Virus record (IMG/VR): IMGVR_UViG_3300037069_001452
Span: 1-39,247 of that record
DNA: 39,247 bases
Source of the DNA: a virus
Direction: 5' to 3' (one strand)
A program made the translations under genes and the position numbers. This document shows positions 29,998 to 38,985 of the stretch, in pieces (position 1 is the first letter of the stretch; each line of letters opens with the position of its first letter). The notes under the pieces were generated by a model. That model did not search any database. It was not told the DNA's origin and saw nothing but the letters and a program-made list of their open reading frames with translations.

Positions 29998-30198
29998 TTA
30001 CTTACAATTATTTAAAACTTCACTTTTCTTTTTTTGATAATCAGATTCTATTTTCTGAACACAAGCGGCAGAACCGTTGCAATTGATCCAGCCTTGACTT
30101 CTTAACGTTTCCAGTTGCTGTAGTTGTGAATCACAATTAGGCTTGTCTTCTGAGCAAGATACGAAACAAATAACGAGTAATAATAGTAATTTTTTCAT
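29998..30198 (-). CDS. Small lipoprotein, 66 residues
   Basis: From the ATG at 30198 (MKKLLLLLVICFVSCSEDKPNC), with a typical Bacteroidetes lipobox VSC and following acidic residues. A mature part with four more Cys in pairs (GWINCNGSAACVQK). Overlaps the tail-tip gene by four bases (ATGA). Could be a surface or superinfection-exclusion lipoprotein; that is only a guess. Confidence 0.75.
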   Translation of the reverse strand: MKKLLLLLVICFVSCSEDKPNCDSQLQQLETLRSQGWINCNGSAACVQKIESDYQKKKSEVLNNCK

Positions 30199-32732
30199 AA
30201 TAAATTTAACCATTTTTTTAATTGTTCAACACTATTTGCATTTGCGCCATTTATAGCGACTTCCATCCAATAAATCCCGTTGTACAATCTATAGTGGTTT
30301 TCATCGAATAAATATAACTTTTCATCGATTATTTCCCATTCCAAAGCAAGTAAACGAGTTTCATTATTTACTAAAATATAATTAAATTCAGTAGAAATAG
30401 TCATACTTACTGGCTCGAATTTTTCCTCTCCTTTAATAGTCAATTCTTTTTCAAGTAATTTATAATCCATATCAACAGGGTAAATTTTTATTACTTGCTG
30501 ATTATTATCTATTGTTCTAATAAAGCCACGCTCTGAACGTATTTTGTTTTGCAAAACTATAAAATCTGAAAATTCTACATTTGCAAAAACAATATCATTG
30601 TATAACATTGGCGATAAAATAGGATTATCAGGAATAAAATTGGCTTTTTCTGTTAATTTTATTCCGTTGTATTTCGCTGTGTAATCTCCGTTATTTTTAT
30701 ACCACGTATTTTTTATCGCTTTTTCTTTCCAATATAAATTGCAAGTCGCTAAATATGATTTCCAATAATTATAAATATTTCTAGCTATTGAATACCGTCT
30801 ATTGCTGTAACTATCTGCTGAACCAAGATTTGATGTTTCGCTAAATCCTTGGTCTGTATAATTTGTAAAAGGCACGTAAGCAGCTGATAAGGTGTAGGTA
30901 AATTTAGTGTTTCTAATTCCATTCCCAGCAGAACCACCACTAGCACCTGTTAGCTCTAAAGAACTATCCAAAACAGAAAATACAGTATAAGTTCCAGTAT
31001 TTTGGTCGGGCGCATTGATTTTAAAAACACTACCTACTTGAATGCCTAATGACAAAAAATTCAAAGAACCATCGTTTATAAGAGACAATCTTCCGTTAGA
31101 TGTGGAGTAAGCGTGATTTAATGTTGCTACTTCTGTGAAACTATTGTCAAAAGTCGTGCCAATTGAATCAATGCAAAATAAAGTATCGTCGTTTTGGGAG
31201 GCTGTATTTTTGTCAATTACCAATGCTTTGCGCCTAGTTTCCTCAATCAAAAAAGCATCACGAGTCCACTGAACATTTACCTCTTTTTTATTTTCTACTA
31301 GTTTATTAAAAAACACAAAACGACTTTCCCCGTGAATAGTATCAGCACTATTAGGCTCTTCATTTTCTTTTAAAGATTGATAATTATTATATCTGTAATA
31401 AAAATCATTTACCTTATATTTTGGATTAAATGTTTTATTCATTTCTGAAAACTGCGTATTGTCAAAAAATCCGCTTTCAATTGGAGTGTAAAAATCTTTT
31501 TCAATTCCAAAAAATATTTTTCCATCACTTCCGATTTCCCAATCTCCATTCATTTCGGTTATTGATTTTTCCAAATCAGATAATGAAACCGAAAAATTTT
31601 TGTCTTTAATGACTCTTAAAAAATTACCATCTACCAGCCTATTATCATAAAATTCCCCTCCCACATCGAAACGAGGTGCATTTACTTGCAACCCGGATAC
31701 TGATTTTACAACCTGCTTCATAACATCAATCAAACGGAACGATGGAGAAACAGAGTTGTAAGCAATGCTTATTGAGTCTATCTGGGTATTAATAGAATTG
31801 ATAGACACAGACATATCGTGCTGAAGCCCTTGACCTATATATAAAAATAGCCAAATTTTTTCTCCTCTCTGAATATTTCCTATATTGTAGTTAATATCTT
31901 TAGTTATATGAATGGTAGAACCACCGCCATATCCGGTACTATCATATAAGATTACTGCATTTTTCAAAGGCGCAAAACCACTAGGAAACGAATTTGCTTT
32001 TAATAAATAAATTCTCGCTACTTTTTGTGTGTCAACACCTGTAATGCCTATATCTATGTTAGATATTTTTAACTGCACATTGTTTAGATTATTTAAGGAA
32101 TCTAATATCTGAAAACCATCGGCTCCATCCGAAGTATCTGAGATAAAAGGACACAAAGTGTTTTCAATATCTCCTTGTTTTATTGCTTGCGTAATATTTA
32201 CATATCTAGCTATATTTGTCCAATTAGAATTAGTGGGCGTCATTTGTGTCCAAATAGACCGTTGTGATATTGGCTTAGCTAGTAAAAGCACGTTGTCAGG
32301 AATTAGTCCACCAATGTAATTTCCATCAACATCTGTATTGCTTTTCAAATCAACAATAGTTTCGTTTCTTCTTTTCAACACTTGAAACGCTCCTTGTTGA
32401 ATCCCTTTACACCTGAAATATTCTAAATCATCGGTTTCGGCATCAGCAAAGTCCAATTCACAAACGAATGAATTATCTTCATCAATGTCAATTATTAAAT
32501 TAACCAATGATTCAAAACCAAACTTTCTATGATAGTATAGCAATTGTTTTAGCTCGTGATTTCTCATATGGGTAAACTCAAATTGAGCCTCTCCACTAGT
32601 TAATGAAATATCTCTAGCTATTCCATTTTCTTTTTGTTTTAAAGAAAAACTTATTTGATTTAACCCAAAAGGTTCGTCAATTATTTTCTTGCCATAATCA
32701 TCACTTTTAAAATCTAATGTAAATTTCATCAT
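30195..32732 (-). CDS. Tail tip / baseplate protein
   Basis: 845 residues. Long, mainly beta (LDFADAETDDLEYFRCKGIQQGAFQVLKRRNETIVDLKS near the N-terminus, LIDVMKQVVKSVSGLQVNAPR in the middle). Directly downstream of the tape measure gene, where siphoviruses encode the distal tail and tail-tip (Tal-like) protein. No enzymatic motif found. The family is inferred from position, size and strand content. Confidence 0.75.
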   Translation of the reverse strand: MMKFTLDFKSDDYGKKIIDEPFGLNQISFSLKQKENGIARDISLTSGEAQFEFTHMRNHELKQLLYYHRKFGFESLVNLIIDIDEDNSFVCELDFADAETDDLEYFRCKGIQQGAFQVLKRRNETIVDLKSNTDVDGNYIGGLIPDNVLLLAKPISQRSIWTQMTPTNSNWTNIARYVNITQAIKQGDIENTLCPFISDTSDGADGFQILDSLNNLNNVQLKISNIDIGITGVDTQKVARIYLLKANSFPSGFAPLKNAVILYDSTGYGGGSTIHITKDINYNIGNIQRGEKIWLFLYIGQGLQHDMSVSINSINTQIDSISIAYNSVSPSFRLIDVMKQVVKSVSGLQVNAPRFDVGGEFYDNRLVDGNFLRVIKDKNFSVSLSDLEKSITEMNGDWEIGSDGKIFFGIEKDFYTPIESGFFDNTQFSEMNKTFNPKYKVNDFYYRYNNYQSLKENEEPNSADTIHGESRFVFFNKLVENKKEVNVQWTRDAFLIEETRRKALVIDKNTASQNDDTLFCIDSIGTTFDNSFTEVATLNHAYSTSNGRLSLINDGSLNFLSLGIQVGSVFKINAPDQNTGTYTVFSVLDSSLELTGASGGSAGNGIRNTKFTYTLSAAYVPFTNYTDQGFSETSNLGSADSYSNRRYSIARNIYNYWKSYLATCNLYWKEKAIKNTWYKNNGDYTAKYNGIKLTEKANFIPDNPILSPMLYNDIVFANVEFSDFIVLQNKIRSERGFIRTIDNNQQVIKIYPVDMDYKLLEKELTIKGEEKFEPVSMTISTEFNYILVNNETRLLALEWEIIDEKLYLFDENHYRLYNGIYWMEVAINGANANSVEQLKKWLNLL

Positions 32733-35437
32733 ACCGAAAAACCTTTGCCAGCACCTCTAGCGTTATTTCTAATAGTTTTATTTCCGTTCTTTTCCGACCA
32801 ACTACGAATCCCATTTTTATCGAAAGTCGTGTGGTTAGTTTGAATTTTAGCAAAATGTTTCGACATTACCATATCCATTTCAGCAGCAGTCATACCATTG
32901 TTTTGGTAATTCTTTGACATTGAAATTCCTTTTTCATTCAGCATTGATTGCAATTGCTTTTCTCTCCATTGTTCGGGCGTAAAAATTTCGGTTCCTTTTG
33001 GCAAATCAGTCACTACATCCCTTCCTTTAAATTGCTGTGCTTTTCCGTCTGGAGTTACGACTGTTTCAATATAATTAGATCCTCCTGCATCATTAATCAT
33101 TGCTAATCCTCCACCGTGAACACCACCATCAAAGTATTGAGGAATTTTTTGTGAAGCAACCATAGCGATCTGAGCCGCTCCCATTGCTCCGACAATTACA
33201 GACAAGGGGATTCCTGCAAATCCAGCCTCTCCAAGTGTTGACATTATTGCCTGAGCTGTATCGATGGCTATATTGAAGATTGCTTGTTGTTGTTTTTGTT
33301 TCGCTTGTCTGTATTCAATGTCTTTTTGTTTCTTGTTAAAATCTTCTTCTATTTTTGCTTTTGCCGCTGCGCTATCTCCAGCATATTTAATAGCTATATC
33401 TTTTTGACTGGTTAACCTATCTTTTTCAGCGGTAAAGTTAGAATCTGAATTTTGATTTATGAAACCGAATACCTCCTGTGCGCTTTCGGCTATCGCTACA
33501 AAAGTAGTTTTGAAATTCTTTCCAAAGCCATCAATTTCATTATTTAATATCTTAAATGTTTCATCAAAACCAGTATTTTTGACAAAATCTTTATAAAATC
33601 CTGCCAAATAATCTTTTTGTTTCTTTAAAGATTCCTCTTGTTTTTTTATATTAGCATCGATTAGATCCCATTCCGCTTTTCTTATTTTTTCCTTTAAATC
33701 AAAAGAAGCTTGTTCAGCAACATCTTGTTTGTCGTGAGAATCTTTTATTAATTTGTCAACTGATTTTAATTCTTCAATATAATCGTCATTTTCTTTTTTA
33801 CGAATATTGGTTAATTTATTGCTCCAATCTTGCTGATTTTTAATCATCGCCATTTGTCTATCGGCATCAGCTGATTTAATTTTAGCCGAATTGCCTTTGG
33901 CTAATCTTACCTGTTCATTATAATCTAATTGAATTAGCATTAATTTTAATGCATTTGCTTTTTGCAATGCATCATATTGATCTTTGTATGATGTATATTG
34001 ACCATTTAAAATAGTTTCCTGTTTTAATATTTGAAGTTCTATTTCTTTTTTATTAGCATCGTAAATTGCTTTTAATGGGTCTTCTGGTTTTTCTTTTTTT
34101 ACTTTTTCGGCTTTGGTATCTCCGTATAAATTACCTCCAAATCCCTGTGCTATTTTTGCTGCATTAGTTTGGAATTTTTTAGCAATATCTATGTTTTCTT
34201 TTGCGGAATCTTCACTTATTTTAGCAACTTCTTCTCTTCTTTTTTTTCTATCTTTTATAATATCGTTTGTGGCTTTTTTGTCAGTTGCAACTGAAGTAGC
34301 CGCAGCCTCTCCTTCTAATGAAATGTTTTCTAAGAAAGATGAAAATTCAGTAAGGCTTGTAGCTCTAGTTTTTTCAGCCTCTAAAGATTGTTTTGCCGCT
34401 TCCTCCAGCGCTAAATTTGCCGCTGCTTTATACAAAGTCATTTTAACATAAGCGTCGCCATCTTTTACAAGTTTATTCTCAACCTCATTAAGTGTACTTA
34501 CCAAACCAGTGGTTTTACCCATAGTTTCATTGTATTGCTTAACTACTTGCTCTTTAGATAAAAAGCCATCCTTTGCAAGCCCTACATTTATAGTTAGTTC
34601 TTCAACATTTTTAGTAGCTTCTTTTACAGAACCTTCTTCAAATGCTTTGTTTAAAGTTTCGGCTGAAAGAGTAATTTCATCTGTTTTTTTCTTAAATAAA
34701 TCCATCTTTTCAATTAACCCCCCTATTGCTTCAAAGGCTAAATTAAAAATTCCAGCCAATCCAATACCTGGTAAAATGTATGCTAATTGTCTTATACTTG
34801 AAAAAGCTCCTTTAAATGCACCTGCAATCCCGTTGCCATAATTACCTACATTTCTTTGATAATCTCCAACAGCTTGATCTGCTGATTTTATTCTCGACCC
34901 TAAATCGTTAGCTGCTTTAGATGCGGCAACGGCTTTTGTGCTATTTTCCCCATAAGCAATAGCGGCATCTTTAGCCTCTTTTTTTAATATTAAAAGTTGT
35001 GCCGAAGCTCTGGCGTAAGCGCCAGCCAACAAAGTATTTGCTTTAAAATTTCTATCGGTTTCGGCTCTTGCTATTTGGTTTGCAATTGCGCTTTCTCTGG
35101 AGGCTTTATTGGTTGAATTAATTGCGTTACCTAAACTATTACTTTGTGTTGTCGCTGCTTGTTTAGCACGTGAAAGTTGCATTATTTGATTTTGTAACCC
35201 TGAAATTATAGTATTTTGCTTAGTTAGTTCAGCATTCAGTGCAGAAGTGCTCGAAACGGCCTTATCCATTCCGCTTGGAGTTGAAATTCCAACAATTCCT
35301 TTACTGGCTTTTAGTGCTGATTCTGATACTTTAATCAACTCAGCATCGGCAAGGCTTAATTTAGATATTAAGCTTTCAACTTGTTTGATAGCTTCCGAGG
35401 CTATTACTGTATCAACTGCATTTTGATTATTCGCCAT
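32729..35437 (-). CDS. Tape measure protein
   Basis: 902 residues, the longest gene. Sets tail length. A helical, Ala/Lys/Ser-rich protein (VIASEAIKQVESLISKL start) with coiled-coil segments. Hydrophobic stretches lie near residue 220 (LAYILPGIGLAGIFNLAFEA) and near 740 (GIPLSVIVGAMGAAQIAMVA), typical of tape measures, followed by the usual PQYFDGGVHGGG segment. It follows tail-chaperone-like genes and precedes the tail tip. Start four bases from the upstream stop region. Confidence 0.9.
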   Translation of the reverse strand: MANNQNAVDTVIASEAIKQVESLISKLSLADAELIKVSESALKASKGIVGISTPSGMDKAVSSTSALNAELTKQNTIISGLQNQIMQLSRAKQAATTQSNSLGNAINSTNKASRESAIANQIARAETDRNFKANTLLAGAYARASAQLLILKKEAKDAAIAYGENSTKAVAASKAANDLGSRIKSADQAVGDYQRNVGNYGNGIAGAFKGAFSSIRQLAYILPGIGLAGIFNLAFEAIGGLIEKMDLFKKKTDEITLSAETLNKAFEEGSVKEATKNVEELTINVGLAKDGFLSKEQVVKQYNETMGKTTGLVSTLNEVENKLVKDGDAYVKMTLYKAAANLALEEAAKQSLEAEKTRATSLTEFSSFLENISLEGEAAATSVATDKKATNDIIKDRKKRREEVAKISEDSAKENIDIAKKFQTNAAKIAQGFGGNLYGDTKAEKVKKEKPEDPLKAIYDANKKEIELQILKQETILNGQYTSYKDQYDALQKANALKLMLIQLDYNEQVRLAKGNSAKIKSADADRQMAMIKNQQDWSNKLTNIRKKENDDYIEELKSVDKLIKDSHDKQDVAEQASFDLKEKIRKAEWDLIDANIKKQEESLKKQKDYLAGFYKDFVKNTGFDETFKILNNEIDGFGKNFKTTFVAIAESAQEVFGFINQNSDSNFTAEKDRLTSQKDIAIKYAGDSAAAKAKIEEDFNKKQKDIEYRQAKQKQQQAIFNIAIDTAQAIMSTLGEAGFAGIPLSVIVGAMGAAQIAMVASQKIPQYFDGGVHGGGLAMINDAGGSNYIETVVTPDGKAQQFKGRDVVTDLPKGTEIFTPEQWREKQLQSMLNEKGISMSKNYQNNGMTAAEMDMVMSKHFAKIQTNHTTFDKNGIRSWSEKNGNKTIRNNARGAGKGFSV

Positions 35438-35440
35438 ATT

Positions 35441-35602
35441 CTAGTCTTTTAAATCTATTCTGAATAAATTATTTTCTTCTGCAAATTTTATTATTTCAAT
35501 TGCAATTCTTTGCGCTTCTTTCATTTCTTCTAAATCAAAATTATCTGATTTAATTAGTTTGCCCATTATTAATTGCTTAAATATCTTCTTTGTAATTACC
35601 AT
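35441..35602 (-). CDS. Small protein before tape measure, 53 residues
   Basis: ATG at 35600-35602, TAG at 35441-35443. MVITKKIFKQLIMGKLIKSDNFD then a long amphipathic helix. It occupies the place of the second tail-assembly chaperone (T part). I saw no slippery site linking it to the upstream gene: the -1 frame is closed by TAA before the junction. Confidence 0.7.
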   Translation of the reverse strand: MVITKKIFKQLIMGKLIKSDNFDLEEMKEAQRIAIEIIKFAEENNLFRIDLKD

Positions 35603-35604
35603 AA

Positions 35605-36234
35605 TTAATTCTGTTTAGCTTTTTCTTCTAATAATTTACAAATTTCAATCCATTCCGAAACCGTTATTTCTTTTGGATTTAATCGATATGGATATTGAAG
35701 CCCAATAGTTGCTATTTGTAATTGTTTTTGCAAAGAAGAACTTTCTTTTACTTCATCTTTTTTCAGTTCATTTTCTAGTAAATGAAACTTAGTTTTCAAT
35801 CCTTCGCACGCAACATTCACACGTTGTAATTCTTCCGCATCGCCATCTTTTGAATTGATTTCTGGAATTGAAAACCCTTTGCCGTGTTTTGCTAATTGCT
35901 GTATAAATATCAAACGTGTTTCCATTTGATTATCTCCAAAACCCAACCACATACGATTTATCAATGATTTTACAACATTATATTTTAATTTTAAATCTTC
36001 AATTTGAACTAATTTCTGAAGCCTGCTGGAAAATGAACGATCATCAATTGCTTCGAAATATTCGTCTAAAATGTTCTTTTCACACATTTCAAGCTCCAAA
36101 CTTTTAACTTTAGTTTGTCTACCATCGTAGCCAATTATAAACCAGTTCAAATCGTGGGTATTTCGGTACTTATCGAAGTTATACAAAGGCAATTCCTCGA
36201 TTGTATTGTATAATTTATAGGTTACTTTTTTCAT
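35605..36234 (-). CDS. Putative tail assembly chaperone, 209 residues
   Basis: Starts MKKVTYKLYNTIEELPLYNFDKYRN, a beta then helical domain, with TVSEWIEICKLLEEKAKQN at the end. Located between tail tube genes and tape measure, the standard chaperone slot. Annotation by position and size; the fold is not obvious from sequence. Four-base overlap with the preceding gene. Confidence 0.65.
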   Translation of the reverse strand: MKKVTYKLYNTIEELPLYNFDKYRNTHDLNWFIIGYDGRQTKVKSLELEMCEKNILDEYFEAIDDRSFSSRLQKLVQIEDLKLKYNVVKSLINRMWLGFGDNQMETRLIFIQQLAKHGKGFSIPEINSKDGDAEELQRVNVACEGLKTKFHLLENELKKDEVKESSSLQKQLQIATIGLQYPYRLNPKEITVSEWIEICKLLEEKAKQN

Positions 36235-36671
36235 AAATATTTTTTTATAAAATCCATAATTTCAGGATAAATAATATCCCAATTCACAACATCAGAATTT
36301 TGTTCAGTAAGCCCAAATAAATTACTATATCCATCGAAAAAGTTTTTCTTGTCTCCGCTTCCTGTTCCTGTTGAAAAAAGACTAAACTGCGTTAAATTCG
36401 GCAACATTTCTAATTGCATTCCATTTAAAAATTCGCCAGTTTGGTAAAAGTCATATAATTGACCTTGTTTTTCTCCTAATCTGTAATATCCAGAAAATCG
36501 CTTGTTTTTATTTATTAAAAATTGGTCATTACTTCCGATACCTCCTTCAAACTGTTCAGTATTCAGATTTATTATTTTATTCTCATTTTTCAAAATTATA
36601 CGCTCTTGTTCGTCAAGAAGATTATCCCTAACAAATTTAGCGTTTTTAATATAATCTTTTATAGTGGTCAT
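36231..36671 (-). CDS. Hypothetical tail-region protein, 146 residues
   Basis: From the ATG at 36671 (MTTIKDYIKNAKFVRDNLLDEQERII); the ATG at 36710 lies in the terminator. Contains NLNTEQFEGGIGSNDQ, and ends with a helix WDIIYPEIMDFIKKYL. I recall similar proteins after tail tube genes in Bacteroidetes phages. Role unknown. A TAAATTTG box lies just before the ATG. Confidence 0.7.
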   Translation of the reverse strand: MTTIKDYIKNAKFVRDNLLDEQERIILKNENKIINLNTEQFEGGIGSNDQFLINKNKRFSGYYRLGEKQGQLYDFYQTGEFLNGMQLEMLPNLTQFSLFSTGTGSGDKKNFFDGYSNLFGLTEQNSDVVNWDIIYPEIMDFIKKYL

Positions 36672-36676
36672 TGAAA

Positions 36677-36684
36677 CAAATTTA
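36677..36684 (-). promoter_or_regulatory. TAAATTTG box abutting ATG at 36671
   Basis: Minus strand TAAATTTG immediately follows the terminator T run and ends 5 bases before the ATG. As at terS, initiation here would give a nearly leaderless message. May be coincidental. Confidence 0.25.
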
Positions 36685-36717
36685 CAAAAAAAAGGCGTTA
36701 CAAAATGCAACGCCTTT
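36683..36717 (-). terminator. Strong terminator after tail tube gene
   Basis: AAAGGCGTT (36691-36699) pairs with AACGCCTTT (36709-36717), loop of 9, followed on the minus strand by eight Ts. It would make tail tube mRNA more abundant than downstream tail genes. Confidence 0.92.
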
Positions 36718-36741
36718 CAATCTCCTTTCTTTTAATTAATA

Positions 36742-37644
36742 CTAAGTAGCAATAACGCTTGCTGTGTTTGATTTGTAAAGAACATCAGCGGGCGTTAAAA
36801 TAATTCCATTTAATGAAACTTCAATAACATCAGATGCCACAAATGCAGGTACGGTTAATGTATATTTTTTAGTTGTCGGATTATAAACCGCAACTGTCGG
36901 GTTGCTTGCGACTCCGTTACGAATTACCGAAAAATCTCCAAATAACAAGCCTTCAACTGGATGTGTTTTGTCTAATAAAAACACACTAGCACTTAACGAT
37001 GTTCCAGCAACCGCAGGATCTACTATAACTAAAGTTTCATTTACTCCTGTTAATTCAGTATAAACAAAATCTAGTTCGCTGTTAACAACCCAACTCATAC
37101 GCTCATCAATCTCTAAACGCTCAATCAATTGCAACATTACGGTTTGGCTTGACGCAGCCGCACCATCAGAACCCATATACTTTCCGTTTTCAAACATTCC
37201 TAAAGTATATCCCTTTGGTTCTCCTGCTTTTGTAGTAGTTAAAAACAAAGTGTTTGAAACATCAAATAAAATTAGGTCGTAACCTTGGTAACTTGATAAT
37301 GAATTTAATGCCTTGTTGAAATTGATTCCATTATCAAAAGTAACGTCATACTCGTAAGGGTTCTTTCCTGCTAACACTTTAATACCGGAACCAGGTCTGG
37401 TAATAATTGTATTGTCAGCGGTTTTATCTTCAAAAGTCACAACACCCTGAAGCATAATTAAGGTTCCGGCTCGTTGTAGTTCACGTAAATAATCCTTAGT
37501 GATTTCTTCGGTAAACTTAAATCCTTTTGAAACTAATCCCAACGCTGTTACACGTTTTCTGTCCATTCTACATCCAGCTAATCCCGTACCTAGTACGCCA
37601 CCAGCCGAGCAATCTACTGTATTAATTTGTGATTCTAAACTCAT
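36742..37644 (-). CDS. Major tail tube protein
   Basis: 300 residues. Starts MSLESQINTVDCSAGGVLGTGLAGCRMDRKRV, then beta-rich parts and a C-terminal Ig-like segment ending NGIILTPADVLYKSNTASVIAT, a type often found on tail tube proteins. Followed by the strong terminator, typical of the highly expressed tube gene. Position, size and content agree; no direct family signature was matched. Confidence 0.78.
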   Translation of the reverse strand: MSLESQINTVDCSAGGVLGTGLAGCRMDRKRVTALGLVSKGFKFTEEITKDYLRELQRAGTLIMLQGVVTFEDKTADNTIITRPGSGIKVLAGKNPYEYDVTFDNGINFNKALNSLSSYQGYDLILFDVSNTLFLTTTKAGEPKGYTLGMFENGKYMGSDGAAASSQTVMLQLIERLEIDERMSWVVNSELDFVYTELTGVNETLVIVDPAVAGTSLSASVFLLDKTHPVEGLLFGDFSVIRNGVASNPTVAVYNPTTKKYTLTVPAFVASDVIEVSLNGIILTPADVLYKSNTASVIAT

Positions 37645-37805
37645 TTTATAAATTTGTTTGAGATTAAATTGTCTTTTGTTTTTCCGTTCGGTAATTCAAT
37701 TGGATTACCTACTTTGTAAAGTTTATCAAGAGTAAACTCTTTGATTACTCTAAATTTTTCAGTTTTACCTATTTTAGGTTCAAACTCTTTTTTTTCTTCT
37801 GCCAT
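37641..37805 (-). CDS. Small tail-region protein, 54 residues
   Basis: ATG at 37803-37805, TGA at 37641-37643, overlapping the tube start in ATGA. MAEEKKEFEPKIGKTEKFRVIKEFTLDKLYKVGNPIELPNGKT is a small charged beta protein that resembles the short domain of the junction protein (YKKGDKDKVHPT). Unknown role. Confidence 0.75.
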   Translation of the reverse strand: MAEEKKEFEPKIGKTEKFRVIKEFTLDKLYKVGNPIELPNGKTKDNLISNKFIK

Positions 37806-37806
37806 A

Positions 37807-38322
37807 TTATTTAAAATTAATGGTATTTATACATTGTGCTGTTCCATCTGATTTTTCATCAAATTTAATTGTAATATCCAAAACTATAACGTTCCAAAAA
37901 TCAATTGCTTTCAATAGATCTTCTTCGGTATAATTTGCATTTCTAGTTTCATCAAATTTTCCAACAATAGTGGTAACTCCACTTCTTTCAAGTGCTTTTA
38001 AAACATTCTCAAGCAACGGGTTTAAACAATTTTCGAATTCTGTATCCCAAACTTTTGGGTTTCTATTTTCGATATGCTTACTATCTTTTGCAATAATTAA
38101 TCTACACTTTCTAGTGAGTGAATGTGCTGTTCTATCAGTTGTTTGACTTCCATTTACTAACCAAACTAACGGGTATTTATTGCCTGAAATTTGCTTCAAA
38201 AACAAAATTAAATCAGGTTGATCGCCCCATTCGTATCTAATAGGAAATAATTTCGAGTTTCCATCCTTATAAGGCGGTAACTGTGAAAAAATTTCTCTTA
38301 ATATAGTTTCTGAAACAATCAT
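37807..38322 (-). CDS. Putative tail terminator/completion protein
   Basis: 171 residues. Mixed alpha/beta (ILREIFSQLPPYKDG ... YPLVWLVNGSQT ... CRLIIAKDSKHIENR), ending in strands (WNVIVLDITIKF). Between connector and tail tube genes, the usual place for the tail terminator (gpU-like). Position-based. Overlaps the connector gene by four bases. Confidence 0.6.
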   Translation of the reverse strand: MIVSETILREIFSQLPPYKDGNSKLFPIRYEWGDQPDLILFLKQISGNKYPLVWLVNGSQTTDRTAHSLTRKCRLIIAKDSKHIENRNPKVWDTEFENCLNPLLENVLKALERSGVTTIVGKFDETRNANYTEEDLLKAIDFWNVIVLDITIKFDEKSDGTAQCINTINFK

Positions 38323-38984
38323 AATCCCATTTGATTTTTAACTTCAAATACTTCTCTGTATAGATTCGGATAATCGCTATCGTGATCGTGCAAAAATTGT
38401 AATAATGAAACCTCTTTATTGGTCGGAAAATGAAATGGATAAGTGGCTGCATTGAATTCAAATGGGCTAAAAAAACCACACCCATAGTGTCGTGAATTAC
38501 CGTACAAATTAACCTGATATTGCTCTACAAAACTATTCCAAGTATTGGTCATTTTTTGAGTCGGGTTTACTGAAGTTGCTCCTTTTGGGTTTCCTTTAGA
38601 CTCCCCAACACCAGTCATATAACTAGCGTTTTCAGTTAACCAATAGTAATAAACATAATCAGCCAACAAAGAACCTTTGTAAGTTCCTTTTTCGTAAATC
38701 AACCCATTCCAGCGTAATTCAATGTCGTTTTTAGTATAAATAACACCATTTACTAAATCAATCCACTTTTGAGGAATATCGGTTTTATCTTCGGGAAATA
38801 TTCCATCAGCCAAATAGCTTTCAAATTCCGAAACTTGTTCTGATGTCAAAAAACTAAGCAACAATAGACGGCACTTTTCATCAATCAATAGTTCTAGTTC
38901 GGCAAATGATTTGCTATCTGCTTCGTCCAAATTTGGAACTTCTCTTTTTGGCGATTTAAAATAAGTGTCGTCTATTATATACAT
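38319..38984 (-). CDS. Putative head-tail connector protein
   Basis: 221 residues. Helical start SFAELELLIDEKCRLLLLSFLTSEQVSEF, then LRWNGLIYEKGTYKGSLLADYVYYYWLTENASYMTGVGESKGNPKGA and a helical end. The LLADYVYYYWL...T..G pattern is one I recall from connector-type proteins of Bacteroidetes phages. It follows the capsid and junction genes. Role by position. Confidence 0.7.
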   Translation of the reverse strand: MYIIDDTYFKSPKREVPNLDEADSKSFAELELLIDEKCRLLLLSFLTSEQVSEFESYLADGIFPEDKTDIPQKWIDLVNGVIYTKNDIELRWNGLIYEKGTYKGSLLADYVYYYWLTENASYMTGVGESKGNPKGATSVNPTQKMTNTWNSFVEQYQVNLYGNSRHYGCGFFSPFEFNAATYPFHFPTNKEVSLLQFLHDHDSDYPNLYREVFEVKNQMGL

Positions 38985-38985
38985 A

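Noticed and set aside
34113-34841. Long open frames on the + strand within the tape measure gene (and similar elsewhere)
   Set aside because: Antisense shadows of strongly supported minus-strand genes; low-complexity products without domains and no + strand promoters.
35441-36234. Programmed -1 frameshift joining the two tail chaperone-like genes
   Set aside because: The -1 frame meets TAA shortly before the junction and no X-XXY-YYZ slippery site lies between that stop and the end of the first gene.
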